Assembly (NCBI RefSeq): GCF_003316875.1 | Contig: NZ_QMIL01000001.1 | Span: forward strand, 124,001 to 188,000 | Source of the DNA: Aliidiomarina celeris | GTDB lineage: Bacteria; Pseudomonadota; Gammaproteobacteria; Enterobacterales; Alteromonadaceae | Length of the DNA: 64,000 bases | Direction of reading: 5' to 3' | Shown here: one piece after another, positions 50,058 to 61,800 of the stretch | How positions within the stretch are numbered: position 1 is the stretch's first letter | How the letters are laid out: each line of letters begins with the position of its first letter | Translations under genes and position numbers: made by a program | Notes under the pieces: generated by a model | The model's input: the letters and a program-made list of their open reading frames with translations, nothing else | Databases searched by the model: none | What the model was told of the DNA's origin: nothing

Positions 50058-50780
50058 ATGAAATTCGCATTTGTAACAGGTACAGACACCGAGATAGGGA
50101 AAACAAAAGCCCTTACACTGATGTTAAAAGACTTTTCAACGCGGCAAAAAACTGCGGCTTGGAAACCTATCGCCGCTGGTTGTGAACGCGTTTCGGATGA
50201 GCTGGCGAATACGCGCCCGACCTTAAAGAATGAAGACGCCTTAGCGTTGCAAGCGGCGATGTCGATTGATTTACCCTACGAGCAGGTAAATCCCTTTGCG
50301 TTAGAAGCCGCCATTGCACCTCATATCGCTGCTGCTTATGAGAATTGTGTATTGAATAGTGGCGCTTTAAACAGGGCGTTTGCGACATGGCAGAGTGCAT
50401 GTAAACAGGCCGGCGCTGCGATGGGTTTAATAGAAGGCGCGGGTGGCTGGCTATTACCTCTCAATGCACAGGAAACCATGGCAGACTGGGTAGAAGCTCA
50501 GCAGTTCCCTGTGATCCTAGTTGTGGGCATGCGGTTAGGCTGTTTAAACCACGCTATGTTGAGCTACCACAACATTAGAGAGCGTGGATTAACTTGTGTC
50601 GGTTGGATTGCCAACCAATGTCAGTCCACACCGATGGCGGAAGCAGAGGCCAATGTTCAGTACTTGCAACAAGCCATCAATGCACCATGTGTGGCACAGA
50701 TTCCTTACTTTTTATCAAACGAAGCAGAGCAGGCTTGGCTGGCAGCGAATCTCGGCTTTACTGAACGCTTAGGCTGGTAG
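50058..50780 (+). CDS. bioD: Dethiobiotin synthetase
   Basis: BioD closes the ureido ring of dethiobiotin using ATP and CO2. The P-loop GTDTEIGKT is at 8-16 and K37 in AWKPIAAGC contacts the carbamate. EGAGGWLLPL is the second signature. 240 aa, slightly longer than E. coli BioD (225). It ends the bio operon; a GC-rich hairpin sits just after its stop. Confidence 0.93.
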   Translation: MKFAFVTGTDTEIGKTKALTLMLKDFSTRQKTAAWKPIAAGCERVSDELANTRPTLKNEDALALQAAMSIDLPYEQVNPFALEAAIAPHIAAAYENCVLNSGALNRAFATWQSACKQAGAAMGLIEGAGGWLLPLNAQETMADWVEAQQFPVILVVGMRLGCLNHAMLSYHNIRERGLTCVGWIANQCQSTPMAEAEANVQYLQQAINAPCVAQIPYFLSNEAEQAWLAANLGFTERLGW

Positions 50781-50801
50781 GCGCGCGGCTGTGCCGCACG
50801 C
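50781..50801. other. GC-rich hairpin between bioD and pepE 3' ends
   Basis: GCG(C)GCGGC and GCCGC(A)CGC form a 9-bp stem with one mismatch and a 3-nt TGT loop. No T run. It resembles the hairpin at 44041-44063, which lies at another convergent junction. Confidence 0.55.
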
Positions 50802-50812
50802 ACGTTGAGCGC

Positions 50813-51511
50813 TCAGAGCCACTGAGAACAAGATTCGCCGGCCTTGAGTGTTTGGCGCTGATGGTTAGAAAATACCACACCGTCGCAATCGCCAAGTAGG
50901 CTCATGTGCTTGCCCGTTATTTTTAACGCTGTGCCTTCGGCAATGCCAATTACGGGCGTATGGTTGTCTACGTGCATAAATTCGGCAATACGCTCACTCC
51001 GGGTTTCACCGTGGTGACCTGCTGGCATTGCGTCGGTAAAGTGAGGGTTTAGCTGAAAAGGTACAAAGCCTAGGGCAGTGAAGGAACGCGGTTGAATAAT
51101 TGGCATGTCGTTAGTTGTGCGAATACTGGGGCCGGCGATATTTGAACCTGCACTCCAGCCAGCATAGGGCATACCGCCTTGTACACGCCGCTTCAGCGCG
51201 TCGAAACAGCCTGTTTCATAGAGTTTGTGCAGCAACATAAAGGTATTTCCGCCACCCACAGCAACAGCGTCTGCATTTTCAATTGCCTTTACGGGGTTAC
51301 GAAAAGCTTCAATGCCTTGTACCGAAATTCCTGCACTAGCCAACGCATTGGCTACTTTCTGGCTATAGTCATGGGCTTGAATGGAAACGCCAGCGTACGG
51401 AATGAAAAGCACGTTACACCCAGAAAAGTGTTGCTTTAACCAATGCTGGCCATGCGCGAGGTAGTTGGGGTTTGCGGCTTTCGAACTGCTCATTAATAAA
51501 AGGTTTAGCAT
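50813..51511 (-). CDS. pepE: Dipeptidase E (alpha-aspartyl dipeptidase)
   Basis: PepE hydrolyses Asp-X dipeptides in the cytoplasm; it is a serine peptidase of clan PC (family S51). The nucleophile is Ser in AGWSAGSN, with VGGGNTF and LNPHFTDA around the active site. 232 aa, like Salmonella PepE (229). It is convergent with bioD and divergent from htpX. Confidence 0.9.
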   Translation of the reverse strand: MLNLLLMSSSKAANPNYLAHGQHWLKQHFSGCNVLFIPYAGVSIQAHDYSQKVANALASAGISVQGIEAFRNPVKAIENADAVAVGGGNTFMLLHKLYETGCFDALKRRVQGGMPYAGWSAGSNIAGPSIRTTNDMPIIQPRSFTALGFVPFQLNPHFTDAMPAGHHGETRSERIAEFMHVDNHTPVIGIAEGTALKITGKHMSLLGDCDGVVFSNHQRQTLKAGESCSQWL

Positions 51512-51613
51512 GGGAATCCTTGTTGTTTTTCGGGGTCTATGCCATTGAGGTGGCGCTTAGCTTAATGGTTGATGTGCGGAAGATCAAAAATCTTCGCTTT
51601 TACGTTTAATCAG

Positions 51614-51641
51614 TTGAAAGGCTGCATGTTCGGTCCCATAT
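51614..51641 (+). promoter_or_regulatory. Sigma-32 (heat-shock) type promoter candidate for htpX
   Basis: TTGAAA (51614-51619), a 15-bp spacer and TCCCATAT (51634-51641) match the sigma-32 pattern TTGAAA-N13-15-CCCCATnT with one deviation in the -10. It lies about 40 bp before the htpX ATG. htpX is a heat-shock gene in E. coli, so context and sequence agree. Confidence 0.6.
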
Positions 51642-51679
51642 AGGGCTTAGTTTAAGTCATGGTTTGAGAAGAGGTTTCC

Positions 51680-52561
51680 ATGAAGCGTATTGCATTGTTT
51701 TTAGGTACGAACCTTGCCATTTTGGTGGTGTTCAGTGTTGTTATTAATATAGTCATGGCCGCGTTTGGCGTGGAGTACGGCAGTATTCAGGGCTTATTAA
51801 TCTTTGCGGCTCTGTTTGGTTTTGGTGGCGCGTTTGTCTCTTTGGCTATTTCAAAGTGGATGGCAAAGCGCTCTACCGGAGCACAAGTGATAACGCAACC
51901 GCGCAACGATACCGAACGTTGGTTGATGAATACCGTGGCTCGCCAAGCGCAGCAAGCGGGTATTAAAATGCCGGAAGTTGCTATTTACAACTCGCCCGAA
52001 CCCAATGCATTTGCAACCGGGCCAAGTCGAAACAACTCCTTAGTGGCCGTGTCGTCTGGGCTGTTGCAGTCGATGACAAAAGACGAAGTAGAAGCTGTGC
52101 TCGCCCATGAAGTAAGCCATGTGGCGAATGGTGACATGGTAACGCTCACCCTTATTCAGGGCGTGGTAAATACCTTTGTAATTTTCCTTGCGCGCCTATT
52201 AGCGGGTGTGGTGAACAATGCCTTGCGGGGCAACCAGCAAGGGGGAAGCGGCCGCCAAGGCTTTGCGTATTTTGGTTTAGTGATTGTATTTGAGATTTTG
52301 TTTGGTTTCCTTGCCAGTATTATTGTGATGTATTTTTCGCGCCAAAGGGAATACCGAGCAGATGCTGGCGCGGCCAAGCTTGTGGGCCCGCAAAAAATGA
52401 TTGCAGCGTTGAATCGGTTACGCTCTGGGCGCGAATCACAGCTTGACGGTACCCTTGCTGCTTTTGGTATTAAAGGGGGTAAAAAGCCGGCAAGTGAACT
52501 GTTGTTGAGTCACCCACCGCTTGAGAAACGTATTCAAGCCCTACAACAAGGTCGGTTTTGA
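51680..52561 (+). CDS. htpX: Heat-shock membrane protease HtpX
   Basis: HtpX is a zinc metalloprotease of the inner membrane that degrades damaged membrane proteins, often together with FtsH. HEVSH at 143-147 binds zinc, with E in the later [10 protein letters not shown] motif as third ligand. Hydrophobic segments are at about 5-25, 35-55, 155-175 and 190-215. 293 aa, the same as E. coli. GAAGAGG precedes the ATG. Its stop overlaps the next gene by one base (TGATG). Confidence 0.95.
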   Translation: MKRIALFLGTNLAILVVFSVVINIVMAAFGVEYGSIQGLLIFAALFGFGGAFVSLAISKWMAKRSTGAQVITQPRNDTERWLMNTVARQAQQAGIKMPEVAIYNSPEPNAFATGPSRNNSLVAVSSGLLQSMTKDEVEAVLAHEVSHVANGDMVTLTLIQGVVNTFVIFLARLLAGVVNNALRGNQQGGSGRQGFAYFGLVIVFEILFGFLASIIVMYFSRQREYRADAGAAKLVGPQKMIAALNRLRSGRESQLDGTLAAFGIKGGKKPASELLLSHPPLEKRIQALQQGRF

Positions 52562-53199
52562 TGATTATCGATTTTAGCCAGTTGTCGGCAAACGAGCGTT
52601 ACCACACGGTAACCCAAACCTTAGTACCCAGGCCAATAGCGTGGGTACTCAGCCAGCATGAAAACGGACATTACAATGTTGCGCCATTTTCCTACTTTAC
52701 AGCGATATCGAGCGATCCTGCCTTGCTCATGTTTTCTGTGGGCGACAAAGACAACGGCGTGGGGAAAGACACCAAGGTAAACATTGCTGAACATCCCTAT
52801 TTTGTGGTGCATATTGCCTCCTCTAAGCATGCCGAAGCGGTGACGGCTAGCGCAAAAACTTTACCCGCGGAAGCCTCGGAATTGGAGTTGTTTGCCCATG
52901 AACTGGAGGAATTTGAAGGCTTTTCTCTACCCAAGTTAAAAGGCGTTGCGGTGGCCTACGGCTGCAAACTTCATAGTTTGCAGCAGGTAGAAGGTGCTCC
53001 ACAAACCTTAGTATTTGGAGAAATTGAGCGCGTGTATATTAGCGACCACTGCGCAGTACGAACGCCAGTAGAAGGTGCAAATGGTGAGCAAAAGCAGCGT
53101 TTAAATGTTGATTCGAAACAGTTGGATCCGCTCGCTCGGCTTGGTGGTGCAAATTATGCCACTTTAGGGTCGGTAATTAACGTGAAACGCCCAAAATAA
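52561..53199 (+). CDS. Flavin reductase-like FMN-binding split-barrel protein
   Basis: A 212-aa member of the flavin reductase-like family. PRPIAWVLSQHENGHYNVAPFSYFTAISSDPALLMFSVG matches the FMN-binding region of the fold across several stretches. The substrate is unknown; relatives serve as NAD(P)H:flavin reductases or bind flavin without a known partner. It begins at an ATG that shares its A with the htpX stop, so translation is coupled to a stress protease, a link whose meaning is unclear. Confidence 0.75.
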   Translation: MIIDFSQLSANERYHTVTQTLVPRPIAWVLSQHENGHYNVAPFSYFTAISSDPALLMFSVGDKDNGVGKDTKVNIAEHPYFVVHIASSKHAEAVTASAKTLPAEASELELFAHELEEFEGFSLPKLKGVAVAYGCKLHSLQQVEGAPQTLVFGEIERVYISDHCAVRTPVEGANGEQKQRLNVDSKQLDPLARLGGANYATLGSVINVKRPK

Positions 53200-53275
53200 G
53201 CGGTATTGCGTTGCTTTTTTAACCACGAGTCCTTAGAATTAACCGTTCAAAAAAATAGTAGTAGAAAGGTGTTAA

Positions 53276-54628
53276 ATGACAGCGTGGAGCCCAACCAGTT
53301 GGCGTGATTTTCCCGTTCAGCAGCAACCGCAGTATCCAAATTCTGAAAGCCTGAAAACTGTAGAAGCACAACTGAAAACCTACCCACCTTTGGTATTTGC
53401 CGAAGAAATTCGTCGGCTCGAAAAACACCTTGGCGACGTTTGTTTAGGTAAAGGGTTTTTACTACAAGGCGGCGACTGCGCTGAGTCGTTCCAAGACTTT
53501 AACGCACCCAAAATTCGCGACACCTTTAAAGTAATACTGCAAATGGCGATTGTGTTGACCTTTGCAGGTTCAGTGCCAGTAACCAAAGTTGCGCGTATGG
53601 CTGGGCAATTCGCTAAACCGCGGTCAGCCGATCTTGAAACAATAGATGGTGTGAGCTTACCGAGTTACCGGGGCGACATTATTAACGGGGCAGGGTTTGA
53701 GGCATCACAGCGCGAGCCAGATCCACAGCGCATGATCAACGCCTATCACCATTCGGCTTCTACTTTGAACTTGCTGCGTGCTTTTGCGCGTGGTGGATAC
53801 GCCGACTTACACAAAGTGCATAAGTGGAACATGAGTTTTGTGCAGGCCAATCCGTTAAAGAACAAGTACCAACAACTGGCGGAAAAAATTGAGGAAGCAC
53901 TGCACTTTATGGAAGTGTTGGGTATTACCGCCGACACCCACCCAACCATTCACGAAACCGAGCTGTTCACCTCGCATGAAGCATTGTTGTTGCCTTACGA
54001 AGAGGCACTTACACGTACAGATAGCCTGACCGGCTTGCCGTACAACTGCTCTGCGCACATGGTGTGGATGGGTGAGCGCACGCGTCAGCTTGACCACGCT
54101 CACGTTGAATTTTTCCGCGGCATTCACAACCCCATTGGTGTAAAGCTAGGGCCAAGTACCAAGCCAGACGACGTTATTCAATTACTCGACAAGCTTAACC
54201 CAACCAATAAGGCAGGGCGCATTACCTTTATTACCCGGATGGGAGCCGACCATTTAGCGGAGCGTATGCCGGCCTTAATTCGCCGTGTGCAAGCCGAAGG
54301 GCGGCATGTAGTGTGGTCGAGTGACCCCATGCATGGCAACACAGTTAAAACAGACAACGGCTTTAAGACCCGTAACTTCGCCGCCATTGTGCGTGAATTA
54401 GAACAGTTCTTTGCGGTACATCAAGCCGAAGGCTCGCATGCGGGCGGTATTCACCTCGAAATGACAGGTGAAGACGTGACAGAATGCACCGGTGGCGCTT
54501 ACCAAATTTCAGAGAACGATTTGGCCCAACGGTACAAAACCCAATGCGATCCACGTTTAAACGCGGATCAAGTTCTCGAACTGGCCTTTTTAGTGTCAGA
54601 GTCGCTAGCAAAAGCACGTAACAGTTAA
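53276..54628 (+). CDS. 3-deoxy-7-phosphoheptulonate synthase, class II (plant type)
   Basis: This DAHP synthase makes the first shikimate pathway intermediate from PEP and erythrose-4-phosphate. At 450 aa it belongs to the class II (AroA-II) family. Motifs are [72 protein letters not shown] and [15 protein letters not shown]. Class II enzymes are common in plants, actinobacteria and some proteobacteria and have no E. coli AroF/G/H-type feedback site. It feeds the same pathway as aroA earlier in the window. A short AAAGG site precedes the ATG. Confidence 0.94.
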   Translation: MTAWSPTSWRDFPVQQQPQYPNSESLKTVEAQLKTYPPLVFAEEIRRLEKHLGDVCLGKGFLLQGGDCAESFQDFNAPKIRDTFKVILQMAIVLTFAGSVPVTKVARMAGQFAKPRSADLETIDGVSLPSYRGDIINGAGFEASQREPDPQRMINAYHHSASTLNLLRAFARGGYADLHKVHKWNMSFVQANPLKNKYQQLAEKIEEALHFMEVLGITADTHPTIHETELFTSHEALLLPYEEALTRTDSLTGLPYNCSAHMVWMGERTRQLDHAHVEFFRGIHNPIGVKLGPSTKPDDVIQLLDKLNPTNKAGRITFITRMGADHLAERMPALIRRVQAEGRHVVWSSDPMHGNTVKTDNGFKTRNFAAIVRELEQFFAVHQAEGSHAGGIHLEMTGEDVTECTGGAYQISENDLAQRYKTQCDPRLNADQVLELAFLVSESLAKARNS

Positions 54629-54655
54629 TTTTATGGAGTGTAGAGGAGTCGCCCC

Positions 54656-55456
54656 ATGTCGATGACAGCAGAACAGTTTTTTGAAGCCTTATGGCAGGAT
54701 TATATTTCGCGGACCCCATCGGCGGCGAAAGTACACCAAGTGTTAGGGAAGGGCGCGGCAATTATTAACGACCACGTTGCGTTCCGTACCTTTAACTTAG
54801 CCCCCGTGCAGCTCGAAACGCTGGCGAAGCATTTTGAAGCCATGGGTTATTTTGCCAACGGCGATTACCACTTTGAGCAGAAGAAACTGCGTGCCAAACA
54901 TTTCGAACACAGCAATCCAGAACTGCCGAAAATTTTTATCAGTGAGCTGTTAGTAGAAGAGTTTTCGCCCGAGTTGCAAAGCTTTGTGAAAAATATTGTG
55001 GCGCAGATTCCTGTTGATGCGGTGAATAGCCCTGAGTTTCTATTTTCTGGAACTCACTGGAATTTAGACTACAGCCGCTACGAGCAATTGCTAAGTGAAA
55101 GTGAATATGCCGCGTGGTTAAGTGCTTTCGGTTTCTGTGCAAACCATTTCACCGTGAGCGTGAATCAGCTGCACGACTTCGACACACTTGAGCATGTAAA
55201 TGAGCAATTGAAAGACGCCGGCTTTACCTTAAACACCTCGGGCGGTGAAATTAAAGGTTCGCCAGACGTATTTTTGGAGCAAAGCTCAACCATGGCCGAT
55301 GAAATTGAAGTGCGCTTCAGTGATCGTGTGGAGAAAATTCCGAGCTGTTTTTACGAATTTGCCCGCCGTTATGAATTACCCAATGGCGGCATGTACACCG
55401 GCTTTGTGGCTGCGTCTGCCGACAAAATATTTGAAAGCACCAATAAACAAAAATAA
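54656..55456 (+). CDS. DUF1338 protein, possible HglS-like 2-oxo acid dioxygenase/decarboxylase
   Basis: A 266-aa DUF1338 domain protein. The N-terminal INDHVAFRTFNL holds the first metal-ligand His; a later His and Glu (in the DEIEVRFSDR region) complete a probable Fe(II) site. FFEALWQDY and SCFYEFARRYELPNGGMYTGF are conserved family text. The family includes HglS, which turns 2-oxoadipate into D-2-hydroxyglutarate in lysine breakdown. This shorter form may act on another 2-oxo acid. A YdiJ-type D-2-hydroxyglutarate dehydrogenase 3.4 kb away would fit that route. GAGGAG precedes the ATG. Confidence 0.75.
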   Translation: MSMTAEQFFEALWQDYISRTPSAAKVHQVLGKGAAIINDHVAFRTFNLAPVQLETLAKHFEAMGYFANGDYHFEQKKLRAKHFEHSNPELPKIFISELLVEEFSPELQSFVKNIVAQIPVDAVNSPEFLFSGTHWNLDYSRYEQLLSESEYAAWLSAFGFCANHFTVSVNQLHDFDTLEHVNEQLKDAGFTLNTSGGEIKGSPDVFLEQSSTMADEIEVRFSDRVEKIPSCFYEFARRYELPNGGMYTGFVAASADKIFESTNKQK

Positions 55457-55481
55457 AAAAGGGGCCTTGTGCCCCTTTTTT
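55455..55481. terminator. Bidirectional terminator between DUF1338 gene and ppsR
   Basis: AAAAAAGGGGC (55455-55465) and GCCCCTTTTTT (55471-55481) pair perfectly around a 5-nt loop, with T runs on both strands. It starts inside the DUF1338 stop codon and also closes the convergent ppsR. Confidence 0.92.
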
Positions 55482-55508
55482 GTTGCTCGGTGTTTAATTT
55501 ACGGCTCG

Positions 55509-56315
55509 TTAATAGCGGTGGCGTTTAAGTTTGGCAATGGTCATAATTTTTGCCGCTATTTCTTCCACCGACGCATGGGTTGAATTTAAGTACGGAATGG
55601 CTTCGCGCCGGTATAAGCTCTCAATATGTTCGATTTCGAGTACACACTGTTCCATAGACGCGTAACGACTGTTGGCACGGCGATTATCGCGAATTTGCTG
55701 TAAGCGTTCTGGATCTATGGTTAAACCAAAGAGCTTGTGGCGGTGCATTTTCAGGTCGTAAGGCAGCTGCAAATCGGCCATATCTTCTTCGGTGAGCGGA
55801 TAGTTAGCGGCTTTAATACCATATTGCAAAGCAAGATATAAACAGGTTGGGGTTTTCCCCGTGCGAGAGGCGCCAATTAGGATAATATCGGCCTCGTGGT
55901 AGTTACGCGTGGTTACACCGTCGTCGTTTGCTAGCGTGTAATTTACGGCGTCGATGCGGAAAATATAGTCTTGGTGAATACCATGAGTGCGGTTTGTTCT
56001 TGGTTGCGGCGAAAGCCCTAATTCTTGTTGCACAGGCTCAACATAGTGGTCGAGAAAGTCGTAAGACACGCCGTCGCTTGCCACAATAATTTGTTTTATT
56101 TTAGTGTCGATGAAAGTATGAAAAATGAGCGGTTTTTCACCCGTGTCGGCAAACGCCGTATTAATTTCCTCAACGGCTTGCTGTGCCTTTGCTTCGTCGT
56201 CTATGAAGGGCAAAGTAACATGGCGAACGGTTACGGGAAATAACGAGAGAATAGCGTGTCCAAAGGTTTCAGAGGTTAATGCAGTTCCGTCTGAAATGTA
56301 AAATGCTGTTCGCAT
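55509..56315 (-). CDS. ppsR: PEP synthase regulatory protein (kinase/pyrophosphorylase)
   Basis: PpsR (YdiA, DUF299) inactivates PEP synthase by ADP-dependent phosphorylation of a threonine and reactivates it by phosphate-dependent removal. The start is the ATG at 56315 ([16 protein letters not shown]), giving 268 aa; the frame open from 56351 is not conserved. [15 protein letters not shown] is the P-loop-like motif and ADIILIGAS precedes it. It is divergent from its target ppsA, the standard pairing. Confidence 0.95.
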   Translation of the reverse strand: MRTAFYISDGTALTSETFGHAILSLFPVTVRHVTLPFIDDEAKAQQAVEEINTAFADTGEKPLIFHTFIDTKIKQIIVASDGVSYDFLDHYVEPVQQELGLSPQPRTNRTHGIHQDYIFRIDAVNYTLANDDGVTTRNYHEADIILIGASRTGKTPTCLYLALQYGIKAANYPLTEEDMADLQLPYDLKMHRHKLFGLTIDPERLQQIRDNRRANSRYASMEQCVLEIEHIESLYRREAIPYLNSTHASVEEIAAKIMTIAKLKRHRY

Positions 56316-56464
56316 AGGGGCGCCTTTTGTTTCATGCGGGTGGTTAACCAAGTGAGCGAAAGAAGATATTAACCTTTATGGCTTGAATGTGTAAAATGCT
56401 GAGCACCATTTAGGTTTTCATTCATTTATGATGTGAACTACACAACAAAACAAGGAAAACTAAC

Positions 56465-58840
56465 GTGCAAGAGTTTGTTCTTTGGTATAGAGATTTAGGA
56501 ATGGGCGACGTAAACCGCGTAGGCGGAAAAAATGCGTCACTCGGAGAAATGATCAGTAATCTCGCCGGCGCTGGCGTTACTGTTCCAAACGGATTTGCCA
56601 CCACTGCCGAAGCGTTCAACAGCTTTCTCGAGCAAAGCGGTGTAAACGACAAAATTTATGCACTACTCGACAAGCTCGACGTAGACGACGTAAAAGCTCT
56701 TGCCGTTGCCGGCCAACAAATCCGCCAATGGGTAATTGAAACGCCGTTTCAACCCGAATTAGAACACGCTATTCGCGAAGCGTATGACACGCTGAGTGAA
56801 GGCCGCGACGACGCCAGTTTTGCCGTGCGTAGTTCAGCAACTGCTGAAGATATGCCTGATGCGTCGTTTGCGGGCCAACAAGAAACTTTTCTGAATGTAA
56901 AAGGCATCGACAACGTGATGGAAGCGATTAAGCACGTATTCGCTTCGTTGTTTAATGATCGCGCTATTTCCTATCGTGTGCATCAAGGTTACGACCACCG
57001 TGGTGTCGCATTAAGTGCTGGTGTTCAACGCATGGTGCGCAGTGACAAGGCAGCATCGGGTGTAATGTTCTCCATCGACACTGAATCAGGCTTCGACCAA
57101 GTGGTGTTTATTACCTCGTCTTGGGGCCTCGGAGAAATGGTTGTACAAGGCGCCGTGAACCCAGACGAATTTTTCGTTCACAAACCTACGCTTGCCGCTA
57201 ACCGTCCCGCTATTATTCGCCGCAATATGGGCAGTAAGAAAATTGAAATGGTGTATTCCGGTAGCACCGAGCATGGGAAACAAGTGCAAGTGCAAGACGT
57301 TGACCTTGGCCGCCAAAAGCGCTTCTCCCTTACCGACGACGAACTCCATGAGTTAGCTCGCCAAGCGGTAACCATTGAACAACATTATGGCCGCCCAATG
57401 GACATTGAGTGGGCCAAAGACGGTAACGACGGTAAACTTTATATTGTTCAGGCGCGCCCTGAAACCGTGCGCTCCAACGAAACCGGGCAAAGCATTGAGC
57501 GCTTTGCACTGAAAGAAAAGTCTGATGTGTTGGCGACCGGTCGCGCGATCGGGCAGAAAATTGGACGTGGTGTTGCACGCGTGCTTGACTCCATTGAAGA
57601 CATGGATCAAGTACAACCAGGCGATGTGCTGGTAACCGACATGACCGATCCAGACTGGGAGCCTATTATGAAGCGGGCCTCAGCAATTGTAACCAACCGA
57701 GGTGGGCGTACTTGCCATGCTGCGATTATTGCCCGTGAACTGGGCATTCCTGCTGTGGTTGGCTGCGGCGACGCCACCGATTTCATTGCCGACGGTCAGC
57801 ATGTTACGGTTTCATGTGCTGAAGGCGACACAGGCTCAATCTATCGCGGTTTGCTCGACTTCGACGTAAGCCAAAGCGAAGTGGGCAATTTACCCGCATT
57901 ACCGTTAAAAATAATGATGAACGTAGGTAATCCTGATCGTGCATTCGACTTCGCCACTTTACCGCATGAAGGCGTGGGCTTAGCGCGGTTAGAATTTATT
58001 ATTAACCGCATGATCGGCATTCACCCGAAAGCACTTTTAGATTTCGACGCCCAAACCGACGAAATGCAGGCTGCTATTCGTGAGCAAATCATCGGCTACC
58101 CGGATCCTGTCGAGTTTTATATTCGTCGCTTAGTAGAAGGTATTTCCACTATTGCCGCTTCTTTCGCGCCAGAACGGGTTATTGTGCGCATGTCGGATTT
58201 TAAATCGAACGAATATGCGAACCTGCTTGGCGGCCGTCAATACGAGCCAGAAGAAGAAAACCCAATGCTTGGTTTCCGTGGTGCCTCGCGTTATTTGTCG
58301 GAAGATTTCGAGCCTTGTTTTGCGCTTGAGTGCGAAGCCATTAAACGGGTTCGCAACGACATGGGGTTAACCAACGTTGAGATCATGATTCCATTTGTAC
58401 GCACATTAGAAGAAGGGCGCGGTGTTATTGAGGTGCTCGGCAAACATGGTTTGCGCCAAGGCGAGAATGGTCTGCGGGTAATTATGATGTGTGAATTACC
58501 GTCAAATGCGTTACTTGCCGATCAGTTCCTCGATATTTTCGACGGATTCTCCATTGGCTCGAACGACCTGACTCAGCTTACGCTTGGTTTGGATCGCGAC
58601 TCAGGCCTGATTGCACACTTGTTTGACGAGCGTGACGAAGCGGTGAAAGCTTTGTTGTCTATGGCGATTCAAACTGCCAAGAAACGCGGTAAATACGTGG
58701 GTATTTGTGGCCAAGGGCCGTCGGATCACCCAGACTTTGCCCAATGGTTAGTTGAGCAAGGCATTGATTCAGTGTCGCTGAACCCCGACACCGTTGTTGA
58801 CACGTGGCTGTTTATTCACAATCAATTACAAGGTAAGTAA
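56465..58840 (+). CDS. ppsA: Phosphoenolpyruvate synthase
   Basis: PpsA makes PEP from pyruvate and ATP for gluconeogenesis. It starts with GTG, with AAGGA 9 bp upstream. The 791 aa comprise the ATP-grasp domain (about 1-340, [35 protein letters not shown]), the phosphohistidine domain with H418 in [15 protein letters not shown], and the PEP-binding barrel ([30 protein letters not shown]). The Thr two residues before H418 is the site PpsR modifies in E. coli. ydiJ begins 8 bp after its stop. Confidence 0.97.
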   Translation: MQEFVLWYRDLGMGDVNRVGGKNASLGEMISNLAGAGVTVPNGFATTAEAFNSFLEQSGVNDKIYALLDKLDVDDVKALAVAGQQIRQWVIETPFQPELEHAIREAYDTLSEGRDDASFAVRSSATAEDMPDASFAGQQETFLNVKGIDNVMEAIKHVFASLFNDRAISYRVHQGYDHRGVALSAGVQRMVRSDKAASGVMFSIDTESGFDQVVFITSSWGLGEMVVQGAVNPDEFFVHKPTLAANRPAIIRRNMGSKKIEMVYSGSTEHGKQVQVQDVDLGRQKRFSLTDDELHELARQAVTIEQHYGRPMDIEWAKDGNDGKLYIVQARPETVRSNETGQSIERFALKEKSDVLATGRAIGQKIGRGVARVLDSIEDMDQVQPGDVLVTDMTDPDWEPIMKRASAIVTNRGGRTCHAAIIARELGIPAVVGCGDATDFIADGQHVTVSCAEGDTGSIYRGLLDFDVSQSEVGNLPALPLKIMMNVGNPDRAFDFATLPHEGVGLARLEFIINRMIGIHPKALLDFDAQTDEMQAAIREQIIGYPDPVEFYIRRLVEGISTIAASFAPERVIVRMSDFKSNEYANLLGGRQYEPEEENPMLGFRGASRYLSEDFEPCFALECEAIKRVRNDMGLTNVEIMIPFVRTLEEGRGVIEVLGKHGLRQGENGLRVIMMCELPSNALLADQFLDIFDGFSIGSNDLTQLTLGLDRDSGLIAHLFDERDEAVKALLSMAIQTAKKRGKYVGICGQGPSDHPDFAQWLVEQGIDSVSLNPDTVVDTWLFIHNQLQGK

Positions 58841-58848
58841 AAGGCATT

Positions 58849-61800
58849 ATGACGCACAATCCTGCTGTACGCGTACCCGTCGCGAAGGAGCTCCCGAAGG
58901 TAGCACAACACACTCAGGCGTTTCTCGACGACTTAAGTGCAGCAGGATACATTGGCGACATTGACGTAAGTTATGGTGGTCGGCTGGTAGCGGCCACCGA
59001 TAACAGTATTTACCAGCAACTTCCCCAAGCTGTGCTTTACCCGAAGAGCCAGAACGACTTGGCGTGTTTGCTCCGTGTTGCCAGTCAACCCAGCCACCAA
59101 CAGGTTCGGTTTTCGCCTCGCGGCGGCGGTACCGGAACCAATGGCCAGTCGCTCACACCCGGTGTAGTCATCGATTTAAGCCGTTACCTTACGCGTATTC
59201 TTGAACTCAATCTTAAAGAAGGTTGGGTGCGGGTTGAAGCAGGCGTAGTGAAAGACGCGCTGAACGAGTATCTTGCACCGCACGGCTTTTTCTTTGCACC
59301 CGATACGTCGACAAGCAATCGCGCTACTATTGGCGGCATGATCGGTACAGACGCTTCCGGACAAGGCTCTTTAGTGTATGGGAAAACCAGCAACCATGTG
59401 GTGTCGTTGCGTAGTTATTTGGTTACTGGTGAGTTGTTAGAAAGCCAGCCGATTCCCCGCCAACAAGCCGAAAGCAAAGCCAAGCAGCAGTCCACAGAAG
59501 GGCGCTTGTACCAACAAGTATTGGCCAGTTGTGTTGAAAAACGCGCTGAGATTGAAGCCAAGTTCCCACCGTTGAATCGTTTTTTAACCGGCTATGACCT
59601 GCAGCATTGTTGGAACGCAGAAGCAGACACCATAGATTTGTCGCGTTTGCTAACCGGCGCCGAAGGAACGCTGGCTGTTGTTGCCGAAGCCAAGCTGAGA
59701 ATTACACCGATCCCACGCAAAAAAGTGCTGGTGAACGTAAAGTATCAAGACTTTCAAGCCGCGCTGCGCCACGCTCCCGCGTTGGTGAAGGCACGCGCCA
59801 CCTCTGTGGAAACCGTCGACTCCAATGTGTTAAACCTAGCGCGCAAAGACATTGTGTGGAACCAAGTGAGCGACTTACTTACCGACGTAGACGGCTACAC
59901 CATGAATGGCATAAATATGGTGGAATTTACAGCGCTCGACAGCACCGAGATTTTAACCAAGCTCAAAGACCTTACCGATACATTAGACGCTTGTGATCCC
60001 GCTGAAACCGGCGTGATCGGTTATCAAGTTTGTAACGACGCAGCCAGTATTCAGAAGATCTACGGCATGCGCAAAAAGGCTGTAGGCTTACTTGCCGCAA
60101 CGCCCGGTAAACGCAAGCCTATCGCTTTTGCAGAAGACACCGCAGTTCCCCCCGAAAAGCTTGCCGACTTTATTATGGAGTTTCGGGCGTTACTCGACGC
60201 CGAGAACCTTCATTACGGCATGTTCGGCCACGTAGACGCTGGCGTGCTGCATGTTCGGCCTGCGTTAAATATGCAAGATGAAGCCGACGAAGCCCTCGTG
60301 CGTAAACTGAGTGATCAAGTAATGGCACTGACCGCCAAGTATGGCGGATTAATGTGGGGTGAGCATGGCAAAGGCTATCGCTCGGAATACGGCCCTGAGT
60401 TTTTTGGCGAGGAACTGTTTGCGGAACTGCGCAAGTTAAAATCAGCTTTTGATCCCGAAAACCGCTTAAATCCCGGCAAAATTTGCACGCCATGGGAGTC
60501 GCGCGATGCATTAGTGTCGGTAGATGCCCGTAAACGGGGCTGGTACGACAAACAAATACCGCTCGCGGTGCAAGAACAATGGCAAGGGCCGATGGACTGC
60601 AACGGTAATGGCTTGTGCTTTAACTATGATGCCACCACACCCATGTGCCCGAGCTATCGAGGTACGAAAGATCGCCGTTATTCACCCAAAGGCCGAGCAA
60701 CGCTATTGCGCGAATGGTTGCGCCAAGTGAATAGTTCTACCAACCAAGAAAGCGATACCAAGCCTTTTTCTTGGCTGCGCCGGCAGTTTAATAGCCTAGG
60801 CAGAAGCCAAGATTTTGCCCACGAAGTGCGCGACAGCATGGACAGCTGCTTAAGTTGTAAAGCCTGTGCTAACCAATGCCCCGTGAGTGTCGACATTCCA
60901 ACCTACAAGTCACGCTTTTATGCCCATTATTTCAGCCGTTATGCACGCCCATTGAAAGACTATTTAGTACGCGATGCCGAGCGCGTGTTACCGCGTTTGG
61001 CCCGTCGGCCTCGCCTAGCAAATACTCTTATGCGGAATGCATTGGCGAAATGGCTACAAGCCAGGTGGGTGGGCTATGTGGACACCCCCGAATTTGCCGT
61101 GCCGAGCACTGAATCGCGCTTAAGCGCACGCCGTAACAGCAGTGAAAAGCTATTGTATTGGCATGAAGCCAAACCCAATGCGCGCGATCTCGACATGTTT
61201 GATCCATCACCATTTGTAGCGCTAGTGCCCGATGTTTTCACCTGGTGTTATGAGCCACAATTGGTTGAAGCTTTCTGTGACGTTGCCGAGCGATTGGGCA
61301 AAACCGTGGTGGTGCTGCCGTTTTTCCATAAACAGGCAGGTAAGAAAACCTTTGTGAATGGTAAAGGCATGCACGTAAAAGGTTTCCTGCCTGAGTTTAA
61401 GCAAGAAGCCGAGCAGAGCGCCGCCTTATTAAACGAAGTGCACGATCTTGGCATTCCGTTAGTGGGCCTAGACGCCGCAACAACGCTTTGCTTTAAAGAC
61501 GAATACGGCGATATGCTCGGCGAAGCGAGGGGCCGTTTTCATGTACAGCTGGTACAAGACTGGTTGGCACAAGTATTACCCGCACAACAGTCAGCCAGCC
61601 GTAACAGAGAAGTGGAAAGCTTACGCTTACTCGTGCATTGCACCGAACAAACGCAAGCGCCTGGCAGTAAGAACACATGGAAAACGCTGTTTGAGCAGAT
61701 TGGCGTTTCGGTACTCACGCCCAACACCGGTTGCTGCGGCATGGCCGGTAGCTACGGCCACGAAGCCAGCCAAAAGGCCACCAGCCAGCGTATTTTTGAG

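Noticed and set aside
56316-56464. Cra-like site and sigma-70 promoter for ppsA
   Set aside because: TGAATG near 56384 misses the Cra core TGAAWC, and no pair of hexamers with proper spacing stands out.
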